Assembly (NCBI GenBank): GCA_049315325.1
Contig: JBMOKJ010000003.1
Location: 62,001-126,000 of the forward strand
Length of the DNA: 64,000 bases
Direction: 5' to 3'
From: CAXXIC01 sp049315325
GTDB taxonomy: Bacteria; Bacteroidota; Bacteroidia; Bacteroidales; UBA7332
In this document: positions 34,756 through 41,870 of the stretch, one piece after another
Position numbering within the stretch: the stretch's first letter is position 1
Layout of the letters: each line of letters opens with the position of its first letter
The notes under the pieces: generated by a model
Told to the model about the DNA's origin: nothing
Database searches by the model: none
What the model saw: the letters and a program-made list of their open reading frames with translations, nothing else
Program-made: the position numbers and the translations under genes

Positions 34756-35241
34756 TTATCTAAACCGATCGTCAGATCGAAGTTTATCCAAGGGCAAATC
34801 TTTATTTTTCTCCAACCAACCAATCTGAACATTATCCCGATTGTCGTAACGAGGATAAAACGGTTTAATGTCAATAAGCGGAGTCCCATCCAACATATCC
34901 ACTTGCTCGATGTATATAATATTGTCCTCTATACGAATAAGTTTGACTGTTGATACTCCGATTGCATTAGGTCGTTTAGGGGCTTTTGTTGCAAAAATAC
35001 CTCTCATTTCTGTGTCCATAAAAGGAGTTACAACAAGTTCGTAACCCTCAATTTTGTGGAAATGATAGAGAAGCGTGAGGTGCGAAAAACCCTCCATATC
35101 TTTTAATCCCGCCGCAAATTCAGGAAGCAGTTCAATATAACCTTGAATGCCTTCGGCTGCAATTGGCTGAATCGGCATATCCTTCACATCGGTGTGTGGC
35201 GTATGAATGATACCAATAGGATGGATGATAATTTGCCTCAT
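34756..35241 (-). CDS. TrmO/TsaA-family protein
   Basis: 161 residues from the ATG at 35241 ('MRQIIIHPIGIIHTPHTDV'). A TTG at 35310 gives a longer reading that overlaps the mop gene and is rejected. TsaA fold motifs: 'IHPIGIIHTPH', 'GFSHLTLLYHFHK', 'RGIFATKAPKRPNAIGVSTVKLI' and 'DMLDGTPLIDIKPFYPRYD'. TrmO methylates N6-threonylcarbamoyladenosine at tRNA position 37 using S-adenosylmethionine. It is odd to find it between a Mop gene (10 bp upstream) and a NifX-like gene (15 bp downstream). It could be the cell's ordinary TrmO or a paralogue with a molybdenum- or nif-related task. Confidence 0.88.
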   Translation of the reverse strand: MRQIIIHPIGIIHTPHTDVKDMPIQPIAAEGIQGYIELLPEFAAGLKDMEGFSHLTLLYHFHKIEGYELVVTPFMDTEMRGIFATKAPKRPNAIGVSTVKLIRIEDNIIYIEQVDMLDGTPLIDIKPFYPRYDNRDNVQIGWLEKNKDLPLDKLRSDDRFR

Positions 35242-35251
35242 AGAATATAAC

Positions 35252-35671
35252 CTAATCCACTGCCAAAATAACAGCCGAAGCTTTGATGATGGCAGAAACT
35301 TCCATGCCAACAGCTAATTCTAATTTCGATACAGACGATTTGGTAATAACAGCAGTAAGTGTTAGTCCACTACCTAGTTCGATTGCAACTTCGTCATTTA
35401 CGGAGCCTTCAATCACAGCAGATACTGTACCCGAAAGTACATTTCTTGCACTGACTTTTGCTTCACCTACACCAATGATTACGTTCGAAGCTTTGATAAA
35501 TGCGTACGCAATGCTACCAACTTTCAAATCAAGATTTTTCACTGCACCGTTGGTTATCACCGAAACAATTTCTACACCATCCGATAAACTTATGGTTACT
35601 TCAGAATTAATCACCCCTTCAGTCAAAGAACTAACTGTTCCTTTCAATTGATTTCTTGTGCTAAATTTCAT
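35252..35671 (-). CDS. Di-Mop molybdate-binding protein
   Basis: 139 residues made of two Mop (TOBE-type) domains of about 68 residues each: 'STRNQLKGTVSSLTEGVINSEV' and 'SARNVLSGTVSAVIEGSVNDEV', each ending in a 'V..G..A.A.IKAS.VI(L/I)' strand. Mop proteins bind molybdate and buffer it in the cytoplasm. The Mop domains that are fused to ModC and ModE in many bacteria are missing from those proteins here, so this protein may supply the sensing or storage part. It is the first gene of the minus-strand operon, behind a sigma-54-like promoter. Confidence 0.9.
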   Translation of the reverse strand: MKFSTRNQLKGTVSSLTEGVINSEVTISLSDGVEIVSVITNGAVKNLDLKVGSIAYAFIKASNVIIGVGEAKVSARNVLSGTVSAVIEGSVNDEVAIELGSGLTLTAVITKSSVSKLELAVGMEVSAIIKASAVILAVD

Positions 35672-35729
35672 ACTATTCTATTTTACGAATTTATAATTGA
35701 GTTATAAATGTTGATTCTATATATGTATT

Positions 35730-35745
35730 AACAAAAAGAGTGCCA
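35730..35745 (-). promoter_or_regulatory. Sigma-54-like promoter of the mop operon
   Basis: On the minus strand TGGCAC-N5-TTGTT, with the -24 element perfect and spacing correct. The -12 element reads GT in place of GC. It lies about 60 bp upstream of the mop ATG. Confidence 0.55.
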
Positions 35746-35992
35746 CAATGATATTGTCATTGATAATCAGACTTTTACGTTTTATTCATTATGTGTTTCT
35801 TACAAATTTGTAGATTTATGTTTACACGAAATTCCTCAAATACATGAGTTTTTGATTGCAGGAATGTCATTTCGTATAAAATGAGTAATCAACTCGATAA
35901 ATTAAACTATTAATTGGCTGAGATAGCACTTTTTTCCTTCCGAATTAGTAATAAATAATAGAGATTTCTACTTCTAGTTTCTTCCACTTCTG

Positions 35993-36033
35993 AATCTTCT
36001 ATTCATTAAAATCCTACATTTTGGTAGAAGATT
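35993..36033. promoter_or_regulatory. 9-bp perfect dyad, possible activator site
   Basis: AATCTTCTA at 35993-36001 is mirrored by TAGAAGATT at 36025-36033. It lies about 80-120 bp upstream of the rightward sigma-54-like element, a usual distance for enhancer-type sites. Binding by the NifA-type protein is only a guess. Confidence 0.35.
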
Positions 36034-36114
36034 TCGTTGCATAAATACAAATATGTAAACTTTCAAAGACTTCCTGTTTTTACTAAATATTTGTCTTATA
36101 GATAGTTACGACTT

Positions 36115-36130
36115 TGGCACGCTATTTGAC
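36115..36130 (+). promoter_or_regulatory. Sigma-54-like promoter of the mod operon
   Basis: TGGCACG-N4-TTGAC: the -24 element is perfect and the spacing correct, but the -12 element has GA where GC is usual. Predicted transcription would start near 36140, only a few bases before the first ATG of the ModE-type gene. Confidence 0.5.
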
Positions 36131-36156
36131 CGTTATTTATGTAAATGTATAACGGT
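36129..36156. promoter_or_regulatory. ModE-type operator
   Basis: ACCGTTAT and ATAACGGT form an 8-bp perfect dyad with the core CGTTAT-N12-ATAACG. From memory this core and spacing match the ModE site in the E. coli modA promoter. It overlaps the -12 region, the predicted transcription start and the first ATG of the ModE-type gene, so binding should block transcription when molybdate is plentiful. Confidence 0.6.
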
Positions 36157-36507
36157 ATGCGACACCCATTTACCCTATCAGCATCGTTGGAGATTGAGCG
36201 AGACGGAGTTTGTTTCCTCAATAAGAAGCGCATCGAACTGCTCCGGCGGATTGGCACGAGTGGGTCGATGTTGGCTGCTTCGAAAGAGATGGGAATGTCT
36301 TATCAACAGGCTTGGTCGTATGTGCAGCAGATGAATCTACTTTCGCCATTGCCGCTAGTGATTCGAAAACGTGGCGGTACAAATGGAGGAGGAGCAGAGC
36401 TGACCAGCTTTGGACGTAAGCTGATAGATAGCTTCGAACAATTGGTGATGGTTCATCGCGAATATACTCGCAAGATAGGCGATGAACTGTTTTTTTGTCA
36501 GTTTTAG
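36145..36507 (+). CDS. modE: ModE-type winged-helix molybdate regulator (DNA-binding part only)
   Basis: 120 residues. The winged helix resembles the ModE N-terminal domain: 'LNKKRIELLRRIGTSGSMLAASKEMGMSYQQAWSYV' region and 'LVIRKRGGTNGGGAELTSFGRKLI'. The C-terminal di-Mop sensor of E. coli ModE is absent; a separate di-Mop gene lies on the divergent operon. The second Met (36157, 'MRHPFTLSASLEIERDG') may be the true start, because the predicted transcript begins near 36140 and leaves almost no leader for the first ATG. It heads the operon that encodes the outer-membrane channel and ModABC. Confidence 0.9.
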   Translation: MYNGMRHPFTLSASLEIERDGVCFLNKKRIELLRRIGTSGSMLAASKEMGMSYQQAWSYVQQMNLLSPLPLVIRKRGGTNGGGAELTSFGRKLIDSFEQLVMVHREYTRKIGDELFFCQF

Positions 36508-36611
36508 CCATTTGTTATGGTTGGCGTTATTCATTTTTCAGTATAACGAATTGAATTTTTGAAGTGCACTTACTCTCTATAAAAAGGTTAGAAATTTATA
36601 ATTAGAATGGT

Positions 36612-37919
36612 ATGAAAAAGAATCTATTGAAAGGGTTATTCTGCGTGATAATGGTATTGCAGATACTCGAAATAAGTGCCCAAGCGGTAAAAATAACCGG
36701 AGAAGTGCGCACCCGCACCGAGATGCGGAATGGGTTTCAGTCGCCGATTGGCGATAACGATTCGGCAGCAGTCGTCACAAATATGCGTACACGCATCAAC
36801 TTACTCTACACTTCGAACGTGATGAAGGCGAAAATAACGTTGCAAGACACTCGCACATTCGGACAAACAGCGCCCAACACAACAGCCACTGCTAATACCG
36901 GCATTTATGAAGCTTGGGGCGAATATCTAATTGCTCCTGGAGTCTCGGCTGCTATTGGTCGTCAGGCCTTGGAGTACGACGACAAACGATTGCTCTCTGC
37001 CAGCAATTGGAGTAATACGGGAAATGCGCACGATGTGTTGTTGCTAAAATATAGTTCGGTTGGCTGGACGGCTCATGCAGGTTTTGCGGCAAACAATGCC
37101 AAAGACGAGAATGTCTACAAATCGGTGCTGATGGCAGGTTCACCCGCCAAACAGTATTACAAAAACCTAAACTTTTTGTGGCTCACGAAGTCTGTGGGTA
37201 ATGCGGGTACTTCTGCCATTTTTGTGAACGAAGCGTTTCAGAAAGATACGATTTCGAAGGCGAAATATGGCAATTCGCAACTCATCAAAAACAACTACCG
37301 AAATACAACTGGCGGTAATCTATGGTTCAACAGTCCGAGCTTTCCTGTAAATTGCTACCTGACAGGCTATTATCAGTTTGGGCATCAATACCAGCTTAAA
37401 AAGAAGTTGATTCAGAATATCGATGCTTTTCTGCTTGCTGGTAAAGTGCAAGGCAAGCTCCACAAATATTGCACGCTGACCGTGGGAGAAGATTATTTCT
37501 CGGGCACGAGTGTAGATGTAGCCAAGGTCGGTGCAACAAACAACTCATTCGGAAAATTGTATGGCGTAAACCATATTTTCAATGGTTCGATGGAGTATTG
37601 GACAACGCCTCCCACGCAGGGGTTATCTGATTTCTTCGTTGGCTTGGAATCGAAACCAACGGACAAATTAAAAGCCGAAGCAGTGTTTCACAAATTCGAT
37701 TTACCACTAAAACCTGCAACTGGCAGCAAAGATTTGGGTTCGGAGCTAGATATTGCTTGTAACTACGAGGTTTCGCCGGAGTTGATGGTTCAAGCCGGCT
37801 ACAGCGTTTACTTCACGACAAAAGCTGTGAACACCGCCAAATCAATCACGAGTTTTAGCACATTGCCTATCGCACACTGGGCGTTTGTGATGGTCTCCTT
37901 TAAGCCTAAATTTTTGTAA
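36612..37919 (+). CDS. Outer-membrane channel of the molybdate operon (alginate-export-like barrel)
   Basis: 435 residues with a signal peptide (1-24). The mature protein is a series of amphipathic strands typical of a porin. The N-terminal segment resembles alginate-export-type barrels: 'ITGEVRTRTEMRNGF', 'MRTRINLLYTSNVMKAKITLQDTR', 'YEAWGEYLIAPGVSAAIGRQ' and 'DDKRLLSASNWSNTG'. It ends in an aromatic-rich strand. It lies between the ModE-type gene (104 bp) and modA (26 bp), so it is probably the outer-membrane entry route for molybdate, or for another anion made under the same control. Specificity is inferred from position only. Confidence 0.85.
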   Translation: MKKNLLKGLFCVIMVLQILEISAQAVKITGEVRTRTEMRNGFQSPIGDNDSAAVVTNMRTRINLLYTSNVMKAKITLQDTRTFGQTAPNTTATANTGIYEAWGEYLIAPGVSAAIGRQALEYDDKRLLSASNWSNTGNAHDVLLLKYSSVGWTAHAGFAANNAKDENVYKSVLMAGSPAKQYYKNLNFLWLTKSVGNAGTSAIFVNEAFQKDTISKAKYGNSQLIKNNYRNTTGGNLWFNSPSFPVNCYLTGYYQFGHQYQLKKKLIQNIDAFLLAGKVQGKLHKYCTLTVGEDYFSGTSVDVAKVGATNNSFGKLYGVNHIFNGSMEYWTTPPTQGLSDFFVGLESKPTDKLKAEAVFHKFDLPLKPATGSKDLGSELDIACNYEVSPELMVQAGYSVYFTTKAVNTAKSITSFSTLPIAHWAFVMVSFKPKFL

Positions 37920-37945
37920 ATAAACAATCAAATAAAGATACAATT

Positions 37946-38707
37946 ATGAAAACCAATTCTATAAAAATGATTCTGCTTACAATTGTTGTTAGCAGTTTTA
38001 CGCTCTCGGTTTCGGCGCAAAAAGTGCGGGTAGCAGCTGCAGCCAATCTTCGATACGCATTAGAAGAGATCAAGAAACAGTACGAAAAGGAGCACCCAAG
38101 TACCAAAATTGAGATAACATTTGGCGCTTCGGGAACACTCACACAACAGATACTGAACGGAGCCACGTTTGATTTCTTTATGGGTGCCGACAGAGAATTC
38201 CCGCAAAAGTTGAAAGAAAAAGGAGCAACAGTAGGTCCGATTGTCACTTACGCGTATGGCAAAGTGGTGATGTGGAGCAGCAAAATTGACTTGTCGAAAG
38301 GACTGACCGCAGTGTTATCGCCCGATGTGAAGAAGATTGCCATTGCCAATCCTGTGGGAGCACCGTATGGAGAGCGTTCGGTAGAGGTACTGAAAGCGCA
38401 AGGACTGTACAGCAAAATTGACGAAAAAATAGTGTGGGGCGAAAGCATCACACAGACTGCGCAATTTGCCTTCACGGGCAATGCCGAAATTGGATTCATT
38501 GCACTCTCACTCGCTAAAGCACCAGAGATGAAGAATAAGGGATCTTATTACGAAATTCCAGCAAGCATTTGTCCACCAATGGAGCAAGCCTGCGTGCTCA
38601 TCAAAGGGTGGGAGCGTAGTGCCGATGCCTCGAAGTTTATGAAATACGTCTTGAGTGCGAAATGCAATCCGATTTGGTTGGAGTATGGGTATCAGTTGAA
38701 AAATTAA
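37946..38707 (+). CDS. modA: Molybdate ABC transporter periplasmic binding protein
   Basis: 253 residues with a signal peptide (1-21). The mature part starts 'KVRVAAAANLRYALEEIKKQYE', followed by 'ITFGASGTLTQQILNGATFDFFMGAD' and 'ANPVGAPYGERSVEVLK', all typical ModA ligand-loop positions (Ser/Thr/Asn contacts to the oxyanion). It captures molybdate, or tungstate, in the periplasm and delivers it to ModBC. It lies 26 bp after the channel gene and 227 bp before modB; an interspersed repeat fills that gap. Confidence 0.96.
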   Translation: MKTNSIKMILLTIVVSSFTLSVSAQKVRVAAAANLRYALEEIKKQYEKEHPSTKIEITFGASGTLTQQILNGATFDFFMGADREFPQKLKEKGATVGPIVTYAYGKVVMWSSKIDLSKGLTAVLSPDVKKIAIANPVGAPYGERSVEVLKAQGLYSKIDEKIVWGESITQTAQFAFTGNAEIGFIALSLAKAPEMKNKGSYYEIPASICPPMEQACVLIKGWERSADASKFMKYVLSAKCNPIWLEYGYQLKN

Positions 38708-38750
38708 GAAATTAAGGAATTAAGAAAATGAAGGAAGTGGAATATTTACC

Positions 38751-38925
38751 ACTAAGCCACTAAGAGCACGGAGGTACACAAAAAAATGATTGAAAGACTA
38801 AAGTGATCATACTTTACAGTAGAGAACTTAGTGAATCTTAATGTACTTTGTGTCTAAGTGGTGAAAAATAAACCTTTGTGTCCTTTGCGAATTCTTAGCG
38901 CTCTCGGCGGTTAAAATCTTTAATA
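38751..38925. repeat. Interspersed imperfect repeat in the modA-modB gap
   Basis: The gap contains CCACTAAGCCACTAAGAGC at its left and, at 38874-38916, a 43-base block ending GCGGTTAAAA that matches the block at 50849-50891 before nifV in 35 of 43 positions. An ACCACTTAG-type segment is mirrored by CTAAGTGGTGAA near 38855. Both 43-base copies lie about 20 bp before a start codon. Confidence 0.7.
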
Positions 38926-38934
38926 ATAAATAAT

Positions 38935-39600
38935 ATGGCATCAGAATTTATCGAAACACTTTGGCTGACAGGCAAGCTGGCACTATCGACAACGGCAATA
39001 CTATTGCTCATCGGTCTGCCCATTGCCAATTGGCTAGCACATACCCGCTTTAAGTTGAAAGTGGTAGTGGAGGCACTTATCTGTATGCCGATGGTTTTGC
39101 CGCCTACCGTGTTGGGGTTTTATATGTTAGTCGCTTTTAGTCCCGAGAATGGATTTGGTTCCTTTTTTGAACAACATTTTGGCATCCGCTTTGCCTTTAG
39201 CTTTGTGGGAATTCTTATTTCGAGCGTGTTGTTTGGGTTGCCGTTTATGATACAACCGTTGCAAAACGGACTGCAAGCACTGCCCGACAGTCTGCGCGAA
39301 GCCTCCTACACATTGGGGAAATCCAAAACGACCACCTTTTTCAGAGTGTTGTTGCCCAACATCAAACCGAGCATCATTACTGGAGTGGCGATGACGTTTG
39401 CGCATTGCATTGGCGAGTTTGGCATTGTGCTGATGGTGGGTGGCAACATGCCCGGCGAGACTCGTGTGGCATCCATTGCCATCTACGACGAAGTGCAGGC
39501 GCTCAATTACAAGACGGCCAACCAATATGCAGTGGTGATGTTCCTTGTGTCGTTTGTGCTACTCATTATTATATATAGTGTGAATAATAAAAATAGATAA
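38935..39600 (+). CDS. modB: Molybdate ABC transporter permease
   Basis: 221 residues with five or six hydrophobic helices and the permease-ATPase coupling motif 'EASYTLGKSKTTTFFRVLLPNIKPSIITG' (the EAA loop). 'CMPMVLPPTVLGFYMLV' and 'HCIGEFGIVLMVGGNMPGETR' are characteristic of ModB. It forms the membrane pore of the molybdate transporter with ModA and ModC. modC follows after 53 bp. Confidence 0.96.
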   Translation: MASEFIETLWLTGKLALSTTAILLLIGLPIANWLAHTRFKLKVVVEALICMPMVLPPTVLGFYMLVAFSPENGFGSFFEQHFGIRFAFSFVGILISSVLFGLPFMIQPLQNGLQALPDSLREASYTLGKSKTTTFFRVLLPNIKPSIITGVAMTFAHCIGEFGIVLMVGGNMPGETRVASIAIYDEVQALNYKTANQYAVVMFLVSFVLLIIIYSVNNKNR

Positions 39601-39653
39601 GCCTCCCCCATAATTCTTAAAATTCCTTTAACTCCATAACTCCTCAAAAAAAT

Positions 39654-40316
39654 ATGATTCACATCGACATAGAACGAAAAATGCTCACTTCGGAAGGCGA
39701 ACGCAAACTCGAAGTAGAAATAAACATTCCCGCCAATCAGTTGATTTGTCTGTATGGTAAATCGGGCTCTGGAAAAACGACATTGTTGCGTTTGTTGTCA
39801 GGGCTAACGAAACCCGATAAAGGTAGGATTACAATTGGCGAAACGGTGGTGTTCGATTCAACGAAAAAAATCAACCTCATGCCACAGAAACGTAAAGTGG
39901 GTTTTATGTTTCAGGATTATGCGCTGTTTCCCAATATGAGCGTGGAAGAGAACATTCGATTTGCACAGACAGCGAAAAACCTTCACGACGTGAAACTCCT
40001 GATGGAGGTATTCGGACTCGAAGCATTGCACAAACAACGCCCACACCAACTGTCGGGCGGACAAAAGCAACGTGTAGCATTGGCACGCGCATTGGCTGGT
40101 AAGCCAGAGGTATTGCTGCTCGACGAGCCGTTGTCGGCTGTAGATTACGATTTGCGGTTGTCGTTGCAGACCGAAATTCAAAAGGCGCACGAACTGTTGA
40201 AGACGACAACTCTGCTTGTGAGCCACGACAAACAAGAAATCAAACGACTGGCAAACCACGTTTTGCCCCTTACAGAAAGCAAAACATCGGCTTTTCTGAA
40301 TCCTACATTTTTGTAG
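39654..40316 (+). CDS. modC: Molybdate ABC transporter ATPase, short form
   Basis: 220 residues. Walker A 'LYGKSGSGKTTLLRLLSG', Q-loop 'VGFMFQDYALFPNMSVEENI', signature 'LSGGQKQRVALARALAG', Walker B 'VLLLDEPLSAVD' and the switch His in 'LLVSHDKQEI' are all present. Typical ModC proteins are about 350 residues with a C-terminal Mop domain for feedback by molybdate. That domain is missing here, and Mop domains are instead encoded at 35252-35671. It is the last gene of the mod operon, 206 bp before nifH. Confidence 0.95.
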   Translation: MIHIDIERKMLTSEGERKLEVEINIPANQLICLYGKSGSGKTTLLRLLSGLTKPDKGRITIGETVVFDSTKKINLMPQKRKVGFMFQDYALFPNMSVEENIRFAQTAKNLHDVKLLMEVFGLEALHKQRPHQLSGGQKQRVALARALAGKPEVLLLDEPLSAVDYDLRLSLQTEIQKAHELLKTTTLLVSHDKQEIKRLANHVLPLTESKTSAFLNPTFL

Positions 40317-40394
40317 ATTTTGGATTTATTCTACTACATGAATGATACATTTCTGTTGCAGTACGAATTATCAGAAAAATATTTCAAAATTTTA

Positions 40395-40423
40395 AATCGT
40401 TGTTTATCAATAGAATAACGATT
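40395..40423. promoter_or_regulatory. ModE-like dyad upstream of nifH
   Basis: AATCGTT and AACGATT form a 7-bp perfect dyad. Its left half CGTTGTTTAT resembles CGTTATTTAT of the ModE-type operator at 36129, and its right half ATAACG is identical, with the arms one base closer. It is centred about 50 bp upstream of the nifH -24 element, where an activator could act. It may bind ModE or the NifA-type protein. Confidence 0.45.
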
Positions 40424-40457
40424 ATTTTCTTCTTTCCTACGACATAAATCATTGCTT

Positions 40458-40473
40458 TGGCACACGCTTTGCC
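40458..40473 (+). promoter_or_regulatory. Sigma-54 promoter of nifH
   Basis: TGGCAC-N5-TTGCC with exact GG-to-GC spacing is a near-perfect -24/-12 element. The predicted start is near 40484, leaving a leader of about 40 nt before nifH. The encoded NifA-type activator is its natural partner. Confidence 0.9.
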
Positions 40474-40522
40474 ATTTACTAAGTGAAATCAATTTTCAAC
40501 TTAGGTAAAATTCTAAAAGTTA

Positions 40523-41356
40523 ATGGTTATGAGAAAGATTGCAATTTACGGAAAAGGTGGAATCGGTAAATCGACCACAACCCAAAACACTGTTGCCGGA
40601 TTGGCAGAGATGGGTAAAAAAGTCTTAGTAGTGGGCTGCGACCCTAAAGCAGACTCAACACGTTTATTGTTGGGTGGTCTCGCACAGAAAACAGTACTCG
40701 ATACTTTGCGCGAAGAGGGCGAAGATGTAGAGTTGGACGATGTAATCAAAGCTGGATACGGCGGCACTCGTTGTGTAGAATCAGGTGGTCCAGAGCCAGG
40801 TGTAGGATGTGCCGGTCGTGGTATCATCACTTCAGTGAACTTGTTGGAGCAATTAGGCGCTTACGATACAAATATGTTCGAAACAGATTATGTGTTCTAC
40901 GATGTATTGGGTGACGTAGTGTGTGGTGGTTTTGCGATGCCGATGCGTGAAGGAAAAGCACAAGAAATCTACATCGTTTGCTCGGGTGAAATGATGGCAA
41001 TGTATGCTGCTAATAACATCAGCAAAGGTATCGTGAAATTTGCGCAAGCAGGTAACGTTCGCCTCGGTGGTTTGATTTGCAACAGTCGTAAGGTAGACAA
41101 CGAGCAACAAATGATTGAAGAGTTTGCCAAACGATTGGGAACTACAATGATTCACTTTGTGCCACGCGACAACGAAGTGCAACGTGCCGAAATCAACCGT
41201 AAAACAGTTATTGAGCACAACCCAGGACATCCACAAGCAGATGAATATCGTGCTTTGGCTAAAAAGATTCACGAGAACACTAATTATGTTGTGCCTACTC
41301 CAATCGAAATCGACGAACTCGAAGGTTTGTTGATTGAATTCGGATTGTTCAACTAA
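40523..41356 (+). CDS. nifH: Nitrogenase iron protein NifH
   Basis: 277 residues, or 275 if the ATG at 40529 ('MRKIAIYGKGGIGKSTT') is used, which matches the usual start better. NifH hydrolyses ATP and passes electrons to NifDK, and also serves in FeMo-co and P-cluster maturation. Seen: Walker A 'GKGGIGKSTT', the 4Fe-4S cysteines in 'GVGCAGRGII' and 'GDVVCGGFAMP', and the Arg of 'GCAGRG' that is ADP-ribosylated in some species. It sits behind a sigma-54 promoter at the head of the nif operon. Confidence 0.98.
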   Translation: MVMRKIAIYGKGGIGKSTTTQNTVAGLAEMGKKVLVVGCDPKADSTRLLLGGLAQKTVLDTLREEGEDVELDDVIKAGYGGTRCVESGGPEPGVGCAGRGIITSVNLLEQLGAYDTNMFETDYVFYDVLGDVVCGGFAMPMREGKAQEIYIVCSGEMMAMYAANNISKGIVKFAQAGNVRLGGLICNSRKVDNEQQMIEEFAKRLGTTMIHFVPRDNEVQRAEINRKTVIEHNPGHPQADEYRALAKKIHENTNYVVPTPIEIDELEGLLIEFGLFN

Positions 41357-41376
41357 TCACCATTCTATTTGCCGAC

Positions 41377-41403
41377 TGCGGGGCATAAAATTCACATCCC
41401 GTA
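41377..41403 (+). other. Weak hairpin in the nifH-nifI1 gap
   Basis: TGCGGG and CCCGTA can pair (one G-U) around a 15-base loop, 21 bp after the nifH stop. It could protect a shorter nifH message from decay, a common arrangement for nifH. The stem is short, so confidence is low. Confidence 0.3.
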
Positions 41404-41515
41404 CGAGGTAAACCGACTGAGTGATGCAGCGACACAAAAGGATAATGTTGGGTCGTGAAATTCGAAATCATTCAGCGAAACCAAAATTCATTCATTCACT
41501 TTAAATCAAAAAAGT

Positions 41516-41842
41516 ATGTTATTAATTCGTGCAATTGTTCGCCAAGAGAAAAGCCAAATAGTGATGAAGGCTCTTTTCGAATCAGGATATGTAGCTGTCA
41601 CCCGTATGCCGGTAGTTGGTCGCGGAAAACAGAGAGGTTTGAAAATCGGTAATGTCGTTTACGACGAATTGCCAAAAGATTTGTTGATGTTAGTTATCAA
41701 CGACGATGACAAAGATTTTTGCATTCGTACCATCATGGATTCGGCACGCACAGGCGATAAAGGAGCTTTTGGCGATGGTAAAATATTCGTCACTCCGGTA
41801 GAAGAAGCCTACACCATCAGTCGCGGCACTAAAGAGTTGTAA
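41516..41842 (+). CDS. nifI1: Nitrogenase-specific PII protein NifI1
   Basis: 108 residues of the PII/GlnB fold: 'LIRAIVRQEKSQIVMKALFESGYVAVTRMPVVGRGKQRG' with a T-loop region, and the 'GDGKIFVTPVEEAYTISRG' C-terminal signature. Its position between nifH and nifD is typical of NifI1 in methanogens, clostridia, Chlorobi and other anaerobes. NifI1-NifI2 complexes bind NifDK and switch nitrogenase off in the presence of ammonium, relieved by 2-oxoglutarate. nifI2 follows after 28 bp. Confidence 0.96.
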   Translation: MLLIRAIVRQEKSQIVMKALFESGYVAVTRMPVVGRGKQRGLKIGNVVYDELPKDLLMLVINDDDKDFCIRTIMDSARTGDKGAFGDGKIFVTPVEEAYTISRGTKEL

Positions 41843-41870
41843 CCAGTATTAATTCTAAAAAACACTTCTG

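Larger units (their letters stand above)
35672..36144. other. 473-bp divergent control region of the molybdenum operons
   Basis: Lies between mop (leftward) and the ModE-type gene (rightward). No coding sequence is supported. It contains a sigma-54-like element facing left (35730-35745), one facing right (36115-36130), a ModE-like dyad that crosses its right end, and a 9-bp dyad at 35993-36033. Confidence 0.7.

Noticed and set aside
6986..40408. Shared 11-mer CGTTGTTTATC between the LytTR-style repeats and the nifH upstream dyad as a common operator
   Set aside because: An 11-base match in AT-rich DNA of this length can arise by chance, and the surrounding symmetry differs (direct repeat versus inverted repeat).
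40474..40507. Hairpin (TTACTAAGT / ACTTAGGTAA) as an mRNA leader structure of nifH
   Set aside because: The predicted sigma-54 start near 40484 lies inside it, so the left arm would not be fully transcribed.
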